A stretch of DNA of 64,000 nt from Acidobacteriota bacterium (GTDB lineage Bacteria > Acidobacteriota > UBA890 > WLXD01), in the NCBI GenBank assembly GCA_012103255.1, contig WLXD01000002.1, positions 310,001 to 374,000 of the forward strand, read 5' to 3'. Of the stretch, positions 44,177 through 53,536 are shown one piece after another (the stretch's first letter is position 1; each line of letters starts with the position of its first letter). The translations under genes were made by a program, and so were the position numbers. The notes below the pieces were generated by a model, which did not search any database, was not told where the DNA came from, and saw nothing but the letters and a program-made list of their open reading frames with translations.

Positions 44177-46840
44177 CTACTCGTTGTCAGCGAGCCACGC
44201 GTCGATGTCGGCGACGATCTCTAGTTCAGCGCCTTCGACAGCGGCCGCCACTTCGCGGGCCTGGCGCGCGAAACCGAACGCTTCGCTACGGCTCCCGTCG
44301 CTGGCAACAAGTGCCTTCGCCAGCAGGAACAGATCGCCTGAAACGTCTTGCGCCAGGGCGTTGTCAGAGGCCTGCCAGGCGGCGGATGATCGTCGCAAGT
44401 AGGGCACCGCATCCTCGTAGCGACCCGCCTCGAACAACGCGCGCCCGGTGCCTGACACCGAGAAGATCCGGTAGAAGTGATCCTCCGGGACATACAGGGC
44501 AAAAATGCGATCCGCTTCCGCAAAGTCGAGGATCGCCTGTTCCGGGTCCACCAGGACATTGGCGAAGCCGAGATTGACGACACTCTGAGCCACCATGAAT
44601 CCGTCAGGGCCGAACACCTGCTGCCGCATCTCGAGCGCTTCCTCGTGGTACGGCAACGCCGACTCTCCGTCGAGCATTTCGATGTAGGCGGCACCGATGT
44701 TGGAGATCGCCATCGCCGTCTGATGATGTGGGCCGAGTTCGCGCCGCAGAATCGTTGCCGCCCGCCGGAACAAATCCTGCGCCTCCTGATATCGCCCCGC
44801 GCTGTACTGGGTCGTGCCGAGATTACTCAACGACTTGCCGATCTCGACGTGATCGGCACCGTACACCTCGGTGCGCAGACGCAGCGCCTCGTTGTGCGCG
44901 GCGAATGCTTCCTCGAGGCGCCCCGACTGCTGCAGTCCCGCGCCCCGATTGTTGTAGTACTCGGCGCGCACATACGGGCCGGCATCGGCGGCGGCGATCG
45001 CTGCTTCGGCCAATGCAGCCCAGCGGTCGGCAGCTTCGGCGTTGCCGCGATCGTTGCCGTCGAGCCAGACGAGCAGGTTGAGCGCCCGAATGACGTACTC
45101 CTCATGATGCCCTTCCTCAGCGGCCGTCCATGCTGCGAACAGCGAGGCCTCGGCCGCGTCGAACTCGCCGAGATAGTCCTGCAGGTCACCAACCAGATGC
45201 CAGGCTTCAGCCGCCAGCGGTGCGTAGTCGAACGCGTCGGCCGACACCGCCAACTCCTCGGCGAGCGGCAACGCTTCGCCGGGGCCTGCGCTATCTCCAA
45301 CCACGCGCACCTCGCCCAGCCGTGTCTCCAGCGATTCGAGCTCTGCCAGACGCCCGGGTTCCTGGGGCCGCGCTACCGCGGCGGTGAGGAGGGCCGTATC
45401 GGCACACACGGCGAGAGGCTCGAGGCCCAGCACGGTGTCCGCCGCCCGCGCCAAAGCCGCCGGGTCGCCACCCGCGAGGGTGTTCACAACCGCCTGCAAC
45501 TCCCCGCGGCGTCGATTGAGACAGGTTGTGCGCAGGTCGAGCAGTGCCGGTGACTGCTCGCCTCGGATATTCGTGGCCGCGCACGAGTCCCCGCGCATTG
45601 TGGCCCAGCCATCGGCGTAGCGGTCGAGCGCCCCTTCAACGCGTGCGAATTCCTCGGGCTCGAGCCCGGCGTTGGCGAACGTGGCGCGAAGTTCCCCGGC
45701 GCGGTCCGCATCCCAGATCCCGATCAACTGCGAAACACTATCTGCGCAGAGCGCAGCCGCCGGCTGCAGCCACAACCAACCGGCCACAAGCAGGGCGCCA
45801 CCCGCGGCTGCGGCAATCCACAGATTCGTTGTGGTGGTTGCCGGCTCATCGACCAACTCGTCGAGCAGGGCATCCATCGATTCGAAGCGTTCGCCCGGGT
45901 CAATCGACAGGCTGCGTTCGAGCGCGCGCGCCAGCCCACCCGCCAATGGCGGCTGGTCGGGAGCCACTGGCGGCTGCCCGGCCTCGTAGGTCTGGGCCAT
46001 CGAGGCCAGATCGTTGCCGGAGAACGGTTTGTGGCCATATATCGCCTCCCAAACCGACGCGGCGAAGGCAAACTGGTCGGAACGCGGCCCGAAGCGGCGA
46101 TGCAGCACCTGCTCGGGCGCAATGTAGCCAGGAGTCCCGCTGATGTGGGCATCTCCCGCACCTTCCTCGGTGGCGCGTGCCAGCCCGAAGTCCACCACCT
46201 GGGGCACGCCATCCGCGTCGACGATCACGTTGTCGGGCTTGAAGTCGCGATGCACCAGGCCAGCCCGATGCGCCGCCGCCAGCCCCCTACCCGCCTCGAT
46301 GTAGACGGCGACAATCTCGTCGGTGGTGCGGCCTTCCGACCAGGCACGAAGCGGCGTGCCATCGACAAACTCCATCGCCACGAATACCCGGCCCTCGTGG
46401 GTGCCCACATCGTGCACTCCGACCACGTTGGGGTGGGCTAGCTGGGCGAGAGCACGGGCCTCGCGCAACAGGCGATCCTGGTCGTCGGCACCGGTTGCAT
46501 GCAGGAGCTTCACCGCCACGCGGCGGTCGAGCTGCGAGTCGTAGGCGGAGTACACCGACCCCATGCCGCCTGAGCCGACGTGATCGAGCACGGCGTAGCG
46601 ACCCAGCTCCTGGCCCGGATCCAGGGGGCGACCCTCCACAACCTCGAAGATGCGATCCCACACGGGGCCCACGAGGCCGCCACCCGTGCGCAGCGTGAAC
46701 TCGGGATCAGACCCGGCAACCACCATCAGAGCCCAGGTAACTCTCTCGAGCGCCTCGGCGTCTTCGCTGAACGCCTCTTGCAGCGCCTGAGACCGGTGCG
46801 GATCAGTGAGCGCGCGGAGCAAGGTGCGAATGCGATCCAT
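44177..46840 (-). CDS. Ser/Thr protein kinase with membrane anchor and TPR sensor region
   Basis: An 887-residue kinase. Residues 81-335 form a complete catalytic domain: glycine loop GSGGMGSVY, K111, HRDFKPDN (D199, N204), DFGLA (D217) and GTPGYIAPEQ. A membrane helix spans about 340-358, so the kinase faces the cytosol. Residues about 500-880 are TPR-type repeats (for example YNNRGAGLQQSGRLEEAFAAHNEALRLR), presumably in the periplasm. A short helical region precedes the kinase. The gene starts three bases after the stop of an ECF-like sigma gene. This sigma/kinase pairing is common in Acidobacteriota and Planctomycetes, where the kinase may control the sigma factor. The ligand of the TPR part is unknown. 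Confidence 0.93.
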   Translation of the reverse strand: MDRIRTLLRALTDPHRSQALQEAFSEDAEALERVTWALMVVAGSDPEFTLRTGGGLVGPVWDRIFEVVEGRPLDPGQELGRYAVLDHVGSGGMGSVYSAYDSQLDRRVAVKLLHATGADDQDRLLREARALAQLAHPNVVGVHDVGTHEGRVFVAMEFVDGTPLRAWSEGRTTDEIVAVYIEAGRGLAAAHRAGLVHRDFKPDNVIVDADGVPQVVDFGLARATEEGAGDAHISGTPGYIAPEQVLHRRFGPRSDQFAFAASVWEAIYGHKPFSGNDLASMAQTYEAGQPPVAPDQPPLAGGLARALERSLSIDPGERFESMDALLDELVDEPATTTTNLWIAAAAGGALLVAGWLWLQPAAALCADSVSQLIGIWDADRAGELRATFANAGLEPEEFARVEGALDRYADGWATMRGDSCAATNIRGEQSPALLDLRTTCLNRRRGELQAVVNTLAGGDPAALARAADTVLGLEPLAVCADTALLTAAVARPQEPGRLAELESLETRLGEVRVVGDSAGPGEALPLAEELAVSADAFDYAPLAAEAWHLVGDLQDYLGEFDAAEASLFAAWTAAEEGHHEEYVIRALNLLVWLDGNDRGNAEAADRWAALAEAAIAAADAGPYVRAEYYNNRGAGLQQSGRLEEAFAAHNEALRLRTEVYGADHVEIGKSLSNLGTTQYSAGRYQEAQDLFRRAATILRRELGPHHQTAMAISNIGAAYIEMLDGESALPYHEEALEMRQQVFGPDGFMVAQSVVNLGFANVLVDPEQAILDFAEADRIFALYVPEDHFYRIFSVSGTGRALFEAGRYEDAVPYLRRSSAAWQASDNALAQDVSGDLFLLAKALVASDGSRSEAFGFARQAREVAAAVEGAELEIVADIDAWLADNE

Positions 46841-46843
46841 CGG

Positions 46844-47407
46844 CTATCCCGCCAGCATCGCTTTGAGGGTCTTCTTGCCGCCGCGCCACTCACGCTCGAC
46901 CGTTGAGACCGACACGTCGAGTGCCGTTGCCGTCTCCTCGGTGGTTATGCCGGCGAAGTAGCGGCACTCCACCACGCGCGCTGTTCGTGGAGACTCTCTC
47001 TCAAGCTCCTCGAGCGCCGTATCAACCGACACCACCGTGCTCAGCTCGTCAGTGGCCGCCATGTGTCGATCGGAAAGGTCCGTGCGCACGCGGTCGCCGC
47101 CACGCTTCTGGCGCAGTTGCCCGCGTGCGTAGTCCACGGCGATGTGGCGCATCGCCTGAGCGGAGGCCGCCAGGAAGTGTGTGCGGTCTTTCCACTCGCA
47201 CTCGCCTCCGGCCAACTTCACATAGGCCTCGTTCACCAGGGCCGTTGTGTTCATCGTGGCCCCAGGACTCCGCCTCCAACGTCGCGCGAGCACGCGCAGC
47301 TCCGCATGAAGAACGTCCACGAGTCGATCAAACGCCGCGGGATCGCCCGCGCGGTGGGCCTCGAGAAGCGCGGTGACCTGAGTTGCCGGATGGGGCTCGC
47401 TGGGCAT
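46844..47407 (-). CDS. ECF-like RNA polymerase sigma factor (Sigma70_ECF type)
   Basis: A 187-residue sigma factor. Region 2 runs through FDRLVDVLHAELRVLARRWRRS and HFLAASAQAMRHIAVDYARGQ, and region 4 is VVECRYFAGITTEETATALDVSVSTVEREW. The conserved NTTALVNEAYVKLA stretch is typical of the Sigma70_ECF subgroup of Planctomycetes and Acidobacteriota. ATG 47407 gives the expected N-terminus. No anti-sigma gene is beside it; the Ser/Thr kinase directly downstream is the likely control partner. Confidence 0.92.
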   Translation of the reverse strand: MPSEPHPATQVTALLEAHRAGDPAAFDRLVDVLHAELRVLARRWRRSPGATMNTTALVNEAYVKLAGGECEWKDRTHFLAASAQAMRHIAVDYARGQLRQKRGGDRVRTDLSDRHMAATDELSTVVSVDTALEELERESPRTARVVECRYFAGITTEETATALDVSVSTVEREWRGGKKTLKAMLAG

Positions 47408-47495
47408 GCGCCGGATTCTAGCGCGACGAAGGGGCTGCGACGTAGGGGCTGGGGCCATGCGGTTCTTTGTTTTGGCGCGGCCGCTCCGCTCGCAA

Positions 47496-48695
47496 CTACC
47501 GGATATACGGCGCGATCATCCGACGCCGTTCGACGCGCCACTCCTCGGTTGCCGTGTCCAGAGTGGGCACGAAAACATGGTCTCCGCGCGCAGCGCTCCA
47601 GCTGTCGTTCGGAATCATGCCGGCGAAGATCCGCTCTCCGGTCGGTGAGTAGACGTCCACGGGCAACTCGGCGGGCGGGTTCCGCACATCGGAGTCCACA
47701 TAGGGATAGACGTACAAGCGCCCTGCCCCATCCACATTCAGCGCCCGGAGGGCCGGGAGGAACTCGGGGAGATTGAGTTCGCTACGAGCCACATCGGGCA
47801 TTCTGTCGCGAACCCGCGTGAGTAGTCGATCGACAATGGTTTCCGGAACAGGCTCGGGCTGCGCGGCAGCGCGGAGCGCCCACTCGGGTTCGCCGTCGGG
47901 CCCGAACGCGAGCACCTGGTACTCGCTCGACCGCGTGAGGAAGAATCCGCCGCCCGGGCGAGCGACAACCGCGGGCGACGCGATCGGGTTGTCCGAGTAG
48001 TAGCTCATCAGGCCGTCGCGCTTGACGGTGTACTGGTTGTTCATGTCCACGTCGAGCAGCGGATCGCCGAGATCACCGGCCGCCGATACGACTGCAACGC
48101 GGCTGCGCATGGAGCTCGGATCGGGATTGTCCCCCGCCGTGCCGTAGGTCCAGGCTAGCCATGAGCCGTCCGGGCGCCCATGGAGCAACTGAAAAATCCA
48201 CGGTGGCGCCTGCAGATCACCCGCGTGCTCAAGCTCCGCCGTCCACGTGCTAATACGCATGTTCGTGCCATCAAGCACATGCAAATCACCGGACGGCCCC
48301 ACCAGAACCGACCGCGGCGCCTGAAACTCCCCCGGGCCCTGGCCCTGACGCCCCAGCGTGGCGATCGGAGCCCCGTCGGAGCCAAAAACGCGCACGTGGT
48401 TGTCGCCAGTGTCGGCAACGAAGATCCGCCCGTTCGGCGCTACATCGATCGAGCCCACGCGGTAGAAGCCATCTTCGCTGTCCTCGCCGAGCACGAGGTC
48501 CACGTCGTAGGAAATCGCATTCCCCTGCCGCATCTCATCTTCTACGGGAGCGTAGTTGTGCACCAGGAGCCCTTCGGGCACATCCAGTTCCCAGGCACGC
48601 TGCGGAACCGGCGCCTCGCCGCCACATGCGGACAGGCCCAGTGCCAGGCCAGCGATCCGTAACCCGCAAGATCGCCACGAACCGGGTGCGCGCAT
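47496..48695 (-). CDS. 6-bladed beta-propeller lipoprotein (NHL-type)
   Basis: A 399-residue exported protein. The N-terminus ends in the lipobox LGLSACGG. The body has repeated NHL/6-bladed propeller blades such as GSIDVAPNGRIFVADTGDNHVRVFGSDGAPI and GQGPGEFQAPRSVLVGPSGDLHVLD. Propellers of this type act as protein- or glycan-binding surfaces; no catalytic residue is seen. The end reads RGDHVFVPTLDTATEEWR, closely resembling the decayed fragment at 61571-61660. Its role is unknown. Confidence 0.82.
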   Translation of the reverse strand: MRAPGSWRSCGLRIAGLALGLSACGGEAPVPQRAWELDVPEGLLVHNYAPVEDEMRQGNAISYDVDLVLGEDSEDGFYRVGSIDVAPNGRIFVADTGDNHVRVFGSDGAPIATLGRQGQGPGEFQAPRSVLVGPSGDLHVLDGTNMRISTWTAELEHAGDLQAPPWIFQLLHGRPDGSWLAWTYGTAGDNPDPSSMRSRVAVVSAAGDLGDPLLDVDMNNQYTVKRDGLMSYYSDNPIASPAVVARPGGGFFLTRSSEYQVLAFGPDGEPEWALRAAAQPEPVPETIVDRLLTRVRDRMPDVARSELNLPEFLPALRALNVDGAGRLYVYPYVDSDVRNPPAELPVDVYSPTGERIFAGMIPNDSWSAARGDHVFVPTLDTATEEWRVERRRMIAPYIR

Positions 48696-48775
48696 AGGTC
48701 AATCTCCGTCTGTCATGCAGGTGGATCGGGCCATTGTCCCCGACAAACCCCTGCCGCATCCAGATTGCGACGACA

Positions 48776-48810
48776 AAGGCCCGACCCGGAATCGCTCCTG
48801 GTCGGGCCTT
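48776..48810 (-). terminator. Likely terminator of the MacA-type adaptor gene
   Basis: An 11-bp GC-rich stem (48776-48786 with 48800-48810) around a 13-base loop, 50-85 bases beyond the adaptor's stop. The T-tract on the minus strand is short (TTTG), so efficiency may be moderate. Confidence 0.6.
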
Positions 48811-48859
48811 CGCCGTGTCGTCGGCTTCGGGGGGCCGGATCTAATTCTAGAGTCTAGTT

Positions 48860-50509
48860 CTAGGTTCCTGGCAGCCTGCTGAAGCGGCTGAAGCGATCGC
48901 GCATTGCCTGCTGCGACATCAGCAATGAGGTGGACGGGAGGATCACTACCTCGTCTCCATCCTGCAGGCCCGAGATGACTTCCGTGAATTCCCAGTCCTG
49001 CACGCCGATCATGATCTGGCGGGCAACCATCTGGTTGTTGGCGTCCATCACAAACACGATCGCGGCTTCGCGTCGGCCGATTCCGAAGGAGTCCATACCG
49101 GTGGCCGTGCCACCACCACCGCCTCGGCCACCGCCGCCCTGGCCGCCGCCAGCGAAGCGCGCGCGCATCTGCTGGGTGAAGCGGTCGCGGGATTCCTTGG
49201 TGAAGCCGTTCATGTATTCCTCACGCTCTTCACGGCTCATGCCGCGCAGCTTCGTGAAGTCGATGTCTTCGTTCGAGAGTTCGCCCTCGCCGTCTTCACC
49301 TTCGGCATCGTCAGCCTCGCCCTCAGCTCCGGCTTCACCCTCAGCGGCTTCGCCTTCCTGAGCACCAGCTTCCTGATCCGGTCGGCCAGGCCGCTCGCCG
49401 TCACCACCGCCGGCTGCACGGCCACCACCGGGGCGTCCGCCGCCGGGTCGGCCCGCATTGGCGGCCATCGCCTCGCCACCCACGGCTCCGGCGCCAGTGG
49501 GCTGTGCGGCAAGAGCATCACGATCGAAGGGCAACCCGAGAAGGTTCGCCACGGTGCCGGCATCGCCCATGCTTTTCACTGCCTCATTGGGCACCGCGAG
49601 CACCTGGGGGCGCCGGTGAATAATCACTTCCACATCGGCGTTCATGCCGGGCAACAGCAGGCCCTCGGCGTTGTCGATCATGGTGAGCACGGGGAACGTG
49701 GTCACTTGCTGGCTCAGCACCGCCTGCGGCTCGATCTTCACCACCTGGCCGCGGAACTCGCGGCTCGGGTAGGCCTCCACCGTGATGTTCACGGGCAGGC
49801 CGGCCTTCACCTGGCCGATGTCGATCTCGTCCACCAAGGTGCGCACCTCGAGAGTAGAGAGGTCCGCCATGTCGACGAGCGTCGTGCCGCCCTGCACCGA
49901 GCTGGTGGAGGACTGAATAATCGTGCCGATCTCGACCGTCTTGGCGATAATCGTGCCGGCGGTGGCAGCGCGCACGGTGGCATCGTCGAGACGTTCCTGA
50001 CGAATCCTGACGTCGGCTTCGGCACGCAGCAGCTGGCTCTGGGCCGTTGTGAAGTTCTGCTCGGCGGTGTCGAGGTCGCGGAACGACACCAGATCCTGCG
50101 CGTGCAGGTCCTTGGTGCGGTCGTAGTCGCGCTCGGCCACCGAAAGGCGCGTCTGCGCCGAGTTGAGGTCGGCGTCGGCCTGCGCAAGCTCCTCTTCGAG
50201 TGTCTCGGTGTCGACCTGAGCAATGAGATCGCCCACGGCCACCACGTCGCCCAGATCAACGGGCATCTCGAGAATCTCGCCGGCCGCCTTGCTCTTCACC
50301 TGCACGATGCGCACAGGTTGGAGGGTGCCGGTGGCGGATACGGACACCGTGATGTCACGCACGGAGATGGCGCGGGTGGGCACCTCGCCCACGCTCGCTT
50401 CTTCTTCGGCCGCCTGCTGGGCCTGGTAGTAGCCGTAGCCATACCAGGCGCCGCCCGCGAGCACGGCGATCACCACGAGTCGTTTCAGTGCCTGAACGGC
50501 CTTCTTCAC
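48860..50509 (-). CDS. MacA/HlyD-type periplasmic adaptor with Gly/acid-rich insertion
   Basis: A 549-residue adaptor linking an inner-membrane pump to an outer-membrane channel. Residues 1-28 hold the membrane anchor. VRIVQVKSKAAGEILEMPV begins the biotinyl-lipoyl domain, a coiled coil spans about 100-180 (EELAQADADLNSAQTRLSVAE), and beta-barrel strands follow to about 315. Residues about 315-480 are an unusual low-complexity insert (RPGGGRPGGGRAAGGG, then EGEAAEGEAGAEGEADDAEG, then GGGQGGGGRGGGGG). It is followed by the membrane-proximal domain (IMIGVQDWEFTEVISGLQDGDEVVI). No permease or ATPase is beside it; the only MacB-type gene is 9 kb away and shares its upstream GTAAA box. Alone here, it may work with that permease. 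Confidence 0.9.
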   Translation of the reverse strand: MKKAVQALKRLVVIAVLAGGAWYGYGYYQAQQAAEEEASVGEVPTRAISVRDITVSVSATGTLQPVRIVQVKSKAAGEILEMPVDLGDVVAVGDLIAQVDTETLEEELAQADADLNSAQTRLSVAERDYDRTKDLHAQDLVSFRDLDTAEQNFTTAQSQLLRAEADVRIRQERLDDATVRAATAGTIIAKTVEIGTIIQSSTSSVQGGTTLVDMADLSTLEVRTLVDEIDIGQVKAGLPVNITVEAYPSREFRGQVVKIEPQAVLSQQVTTFPVLTMIDNAEGLLLPGMNADVEVIIHRRPQVLAVPNEAVKSMGDAGTVANLLGLPFDRDALAAQPTGAGAVGGEAMAANAGRPGGGRPGGGRAAGGGDGERPGRPDQEAGAQEGEAAEGEAGAEGEADDAEGEDGEGELSNEDIDFTKLRGMSREEREEYMNGFTKESRDRFTQQMRARFAGGGQGGGGRGGGGGTATGMDSFGIGRREAAIVFVMDANNQMVARQIMIGVQDWEFTEVISGLQDGDEVVILPSTSLLMSQQAMRDRFSRFSRLPGT

Positions 50510-50585
50510 GCTAGAACCCTCAACCGGTGTGTAGACCTATGGATCTAGCGTGCCCGGCGGACCCGAGGGGTACAAGCGCGGGAGG

Positions 50586-50600
50586 GTAAAGAGTTGTAAA
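50586..50600. promoter_or_regulatory. GTAAA-N5-GTAAA box upstream of the MacA-type gene
   Basis: Identical over 15 bases to the site at 40272-40286, ending 77 bases before the start codon at 50509. The downstream CTTG and GGCACGCT elements recur at nearly the same spacing. A CpxR-like regulator is a possible binder, by motif only. Confidence 0.6.
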
Positions 50601-50609
50601 GGGCCGGGC

Positions 50610-53120
50610 CTACGATCCCGCCGACCCGTACCAAACGAGCCCCGCCCATCGGTGATAAGCACCCGGATAGCGATTCCTCAACTCTGCACGCATGCTCGCC
50701 CAGGTGGTCGACGAAGGGATTGTTTCATTCGACGAATACATCAACTCCGCCACCTCTGCCGCAGTCTGATCGTCGATTGCCCAGAGGGTCCCAGCGACAG
50801 CCCGGCCACCGGCTGAAAGGAAGGCGTCGGCGATGCTACGGCCAAGTTGGGGCGTCGCGCCACCGGTCTCGGCCGGCCGGCCGGTATGGCATCCGAGGAG
50901 CACTACGACGGTGCCCGGAAGATCTAGTCCTCCCAAGTAGTCGCTATCCAACAGAACCCCTCGCGCAAAGGTGAGGCCGGCTGTCCCCGCCACCGTTCCG
51001 CGCCATGTGTGGCCGCCGAAGTGGAGCACAGAAGCGCTTGGTGCCATCTCGCGGAACGCGGCGACGGTCGCTTTGGGCCCAAGGATGCGTGCCGTCGGCC
51101 CCATGGCTGCCGCCTCCGCGCGCGCGTCCCGACCAGCGCGCGGAATGAACGCCACGCGTGACCCGGTTCGCGATGGGTAGTTCGCCGCTCTTGCGTGTCC
51201 CAGAGAGAGAGCTCGGGCGACAATCAATCCATCAACATGATCCTCGAAGACCGCCTCGAACGGCACCGCCACCATCACGGAATTGGGAACGACGATCAGG
51301 CGTACCGGCACCGATACCGACCCACGAAAGAGTTCCGCGCCTAGTACTTCTCGGAACAGGTGGCCGCTCGCTCGGGCTATCTGTGCCGCCGAACCGCGCG
51401 TTGCGACTAACGATGAATACCTCAGCAGGAGAGCTCGTGCCTCGCTTGACGACATCGCCGAGACGCCCTCGACGCTAGCCAGGCTAGATCGGTACCACCA
51501 ACGCAGCTCGGCGCCGAAATCACCGAATACCAACACGCCCACATCTTCAGGGAGCCCCGCCTGGATGGACGCAATCTCCCCGATCGACGAAGCTCCGCCT
51601 CGCCCCTTCTCCAGCGCCAACAACGCATCATCGGGCCGCCCTCGCTCAGCGTTCCATTCCGCGAGGGCGCTGTAGCTGATTTCCACTCCTGTCGGCGGCC
51701 GTTCCGAAGTTGTATTCCGAGCGGTCCAACCGTCCACGCGTTCGGCTGCCTCTAACTCCGAGAGATAGACCGAACCGAGCACCTCCGTGCCGTCCGCGGC
51801 TGTCTGCTCTCGATGGACTGCCGTCGTTGCCCCCAGACTCCGCGCCAGCAACCGCACATCCTGTGGCAACGTCGCAGGTCGGTTCTCGAAGACGAGTCGC
51901 TCGATTCGCGATAGAGCTCGCGTCGAATCCCCTCGATGGACCGCAGCGCGCGCAAGAGCGGCTTCAACCCGGAGCCTCGTCGAGTCGGTAGTCTCCAACT
52001 GCGACGCTTCCTCCAACGCCGAGCTAGTAGTCGCGTGGTGGCCGCGCGCACGAGCACCGATCGAGAAGAGAACGAGACTCCTGGCCAGCGCCTCATCATC
52101 CTTGAGACGCCGCGCCCCGGAAACCGCCCGTTCAATCAACCTGTCGAAATGCGCCCAAGCACCTGCCGCAGCCAAGATGGGGACGATTCTGTCGGAGAGT
52201 TCGACCGCTGACGCGGGATCACCGCTGACAACACTGGACGCTAACCTCCGAGCACCGGCCAGGGCCTCGCCTACCTTCCCATCGCGCCACTGCGCCGCGA
52301 CCGCACGCGATTCGCACTCAGCTCGCGAGCGAGTCAAGATCGCGGGTACGTCCTTACACGGGAGTAGCGCTTCGACGCCGATCCGAGTGTCGAGATCCGC
52401 CAACTGCCCGATTGCTCTCACCAGCCCGCGAGCCGCGTCTCGCCCTCCAGCGGAGCGAGCCGCTTCGGCAACGAGCCACTTCGCATCAGCACTGCCACCG
52501 GGGCGGGACTCGATCGCCGCCATCAAGAGCAGCGAAAATGTGCGCGCGGTAGAGTCCCGAACACGCACCGACTCCGCAAACAGCCGTCGTACGGCTCTCG
52601 ATCCCGCCCGCGGATTGACGGCGGCTAGCAACACCATTGCCCTGAATTGGTGTGAACGTCCGTGCTGTGTCAATTCGACTCGGCGAACGGCGTCGAATAT
52701 TTTCGCCCAAAGTGCCGGCCGAACCGCTCCGTAACTACGCATCTGTTCGGCAGCGGCGATGGTCGCCGCGACATCCGACGGTGCCCCGGTCGGCGGAGAA
52801 GCTTGGTACAGGTACGCGATCTCGGCCGCAGCGATTCGGGCGTCGACGCCGTGCAAGAGGGGAACGACCGCAGCGAACTCCCGCCCCCGGGCGGTGGGCA
52901 GGCACCGCCAGTTTGCCATGTAGACAACGTCACCTTGACCGCATGTCGATGACGCCAAGCGAACGGCCGAGCGCCATTCAGGACGCGTTGGCGGGTGCCT
53001 TGCGGCGGAAACGAGCACGACAGCAACCACGAACAGACCGAGGCGCTTCCTCAACGGAGCACGGGGCGAGGCCCACTGCCTGCTAGTGGCTTGTCTCCGG
53101 CCCAGGCGGTCACTGACCAA
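50610..53120 (-). CDS. CHAT-domain caspase-like protease, membrane-anchored or exported
   Basis: An 836-residue protein. A hydrophobic segment near the N-terminus (LGLFVVAVVLVSAA) suggests export or anchoring. The middle (about 80-520) is helical and repeat-like. The last 300 residues are a CHAT domain: strands SVPVRLIVVPNSVMVAVPFEAVF, then VLHFGGHTW with H704 and VVVLLGCHTGRP with C744, the expected His/Cys dyad of caspase-like peptidases. The start is TTG 53120, 65 bases after the stop of a small membrane protein gene, itself overlapping a sigma factor gene. The three appear to form one operon. Substrate is unknown; the small membrane protein is a natural candidate. Confidence 0.85.
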   Translation of the reverse strand: MVSDRLGRRQATSRQWASPRAPLRKRLGLFVVAVVLVSAARHPPTRPEWRSAVRLASSTCGQGDVVYMANWRCLPTARGREFAAVVPLLHGVDARIAAAEIAYLYQASPPTGAPSDVAATIAAAEQMRSYGAVRPALWAKIFDAVRRVELTQHGRSHQFRAMVLLAAVNPRAGSRAVRRLFAESVRVRDSTARTFSLLLMAAIESRPGGSADAKWLVAEAARSAGGRDAARGLVRAIGQLADLDTRIGVEALLPCKDVPAILTRSRAECESRAVAAQWRDGKVGEALAGARRLASSVVSGDPASAVELSDRIVPILAAAGAWAHFDRLIERAVSGARRLKDDEALARSLVLFSIGARARGHHATTSSALEEASQLETTDSTRLRVEAALARAAVHRGDSTRALSRIERLVFENRPATLPQDVRLLARSLGATTAVHREQTAADGTEVLGSVYLSELEAAERVDGWTARNTTSERPPTGVEISYSALAEWNAERGRPDDALLALEKGRGGASSIGEIASIQAGLPEDVGVLVFGDFGAELRWWYRSSLASVEGVSAMSSSEARALLLRYSSLVATRGSAAQIARASGHLFREVLGAELFRGSVSVPVRLIVVPNSVMVAVPFEAVFEDHVDGLIVARALSLGHARAANYPSRTGSRVAFIPRAGRDARAEAAAMGPTARILGPKATVAAFREMAPSASVLHFGGHTWRGTVAGTAGLTFARGVLLDSDYLGGLDLPGTVVVLLGCHTGRPAETGGATPQLGRSIADAFLSAGGRAVAGTLWAIDDQTAAEVAELMYSSNETIPSSTTWASMRAELRNRYPGAYHRWAGLVWYGSAGS

Positions 53121-53185
53121 ACCAGTTCACCGGAAACGTCTGAGATCGCCGGAATCTCGAGCGACGATTCATCGGCCGATACAGT

Positions 53186-53536
53186 TCAACTGAATACCAG
53201 CTGAGCATCGAGCGTCCAGACCTCAACAGAATAGTGGGTCGCTCTGGCGAACAGTGTCCATCGGACCACAGGCGTTCCAAGTGTCTCCAGCCGAGCCGTC
53301 AACGAATCCGACATGCCGCGCTGGCCTACGTCTGGACCGATCGCACGAGGCCGAAGACCGACACCGACGGAGAGGATGGCAAACACAGCTACCAACGCGA
53401 CACCCGCTACACCCCTCCTTGCCGAAGGCTCCCGGCGCACCGGGTGCTCGAAGATCTCGTCGGCCATGGTCTGAAGGTACGCGTCCAGCGATCGCAACTC
53501 GGCGCGAACCACATCGTCGCTAGGACTTGCCGGCAA
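53186..53536 (-). CDS. Small single-pass membrane protein, candidate anti-sigma factor
   Basis: A 116-residue protein with an N-terminal cytosolic helix region (DDVVRAELRSLDAYLQTMADEIF), one membrane helix at about 43-60 (VAGVALVAVFAILSVGVG) and a short outer domain. It starts at TTG 53536 (or GTG 53512), overlapping the end of the sigma gene, and precedes the CHAT protease gene. No zinc-binding anti-sigma motif (HxxxCxxC) is present. Size, topology and position suggest an anti-sigma or a protease-cleaved tether, which is inference from context. Confidence 0.7.
   Translation of the reverse strand: MPASPSDDVVRAELRSLDAYLQTMADEIFEHPVRREPSARRGVAGVALVAVFAILSVGVGLRPRAIGPDVGQRGMSDSLTARLETLGTPVVRWTLFARATHYSVEVWTLDAQLVFS

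Noticed and set aside
40227-50554. GGCACGCT elements as sigma-54 -24 sites
   Set aside because: The required GC at -12 is missing in both (AAGT and ATCC at the expected place), and in the MacB-type gene the element is too near the start codon.
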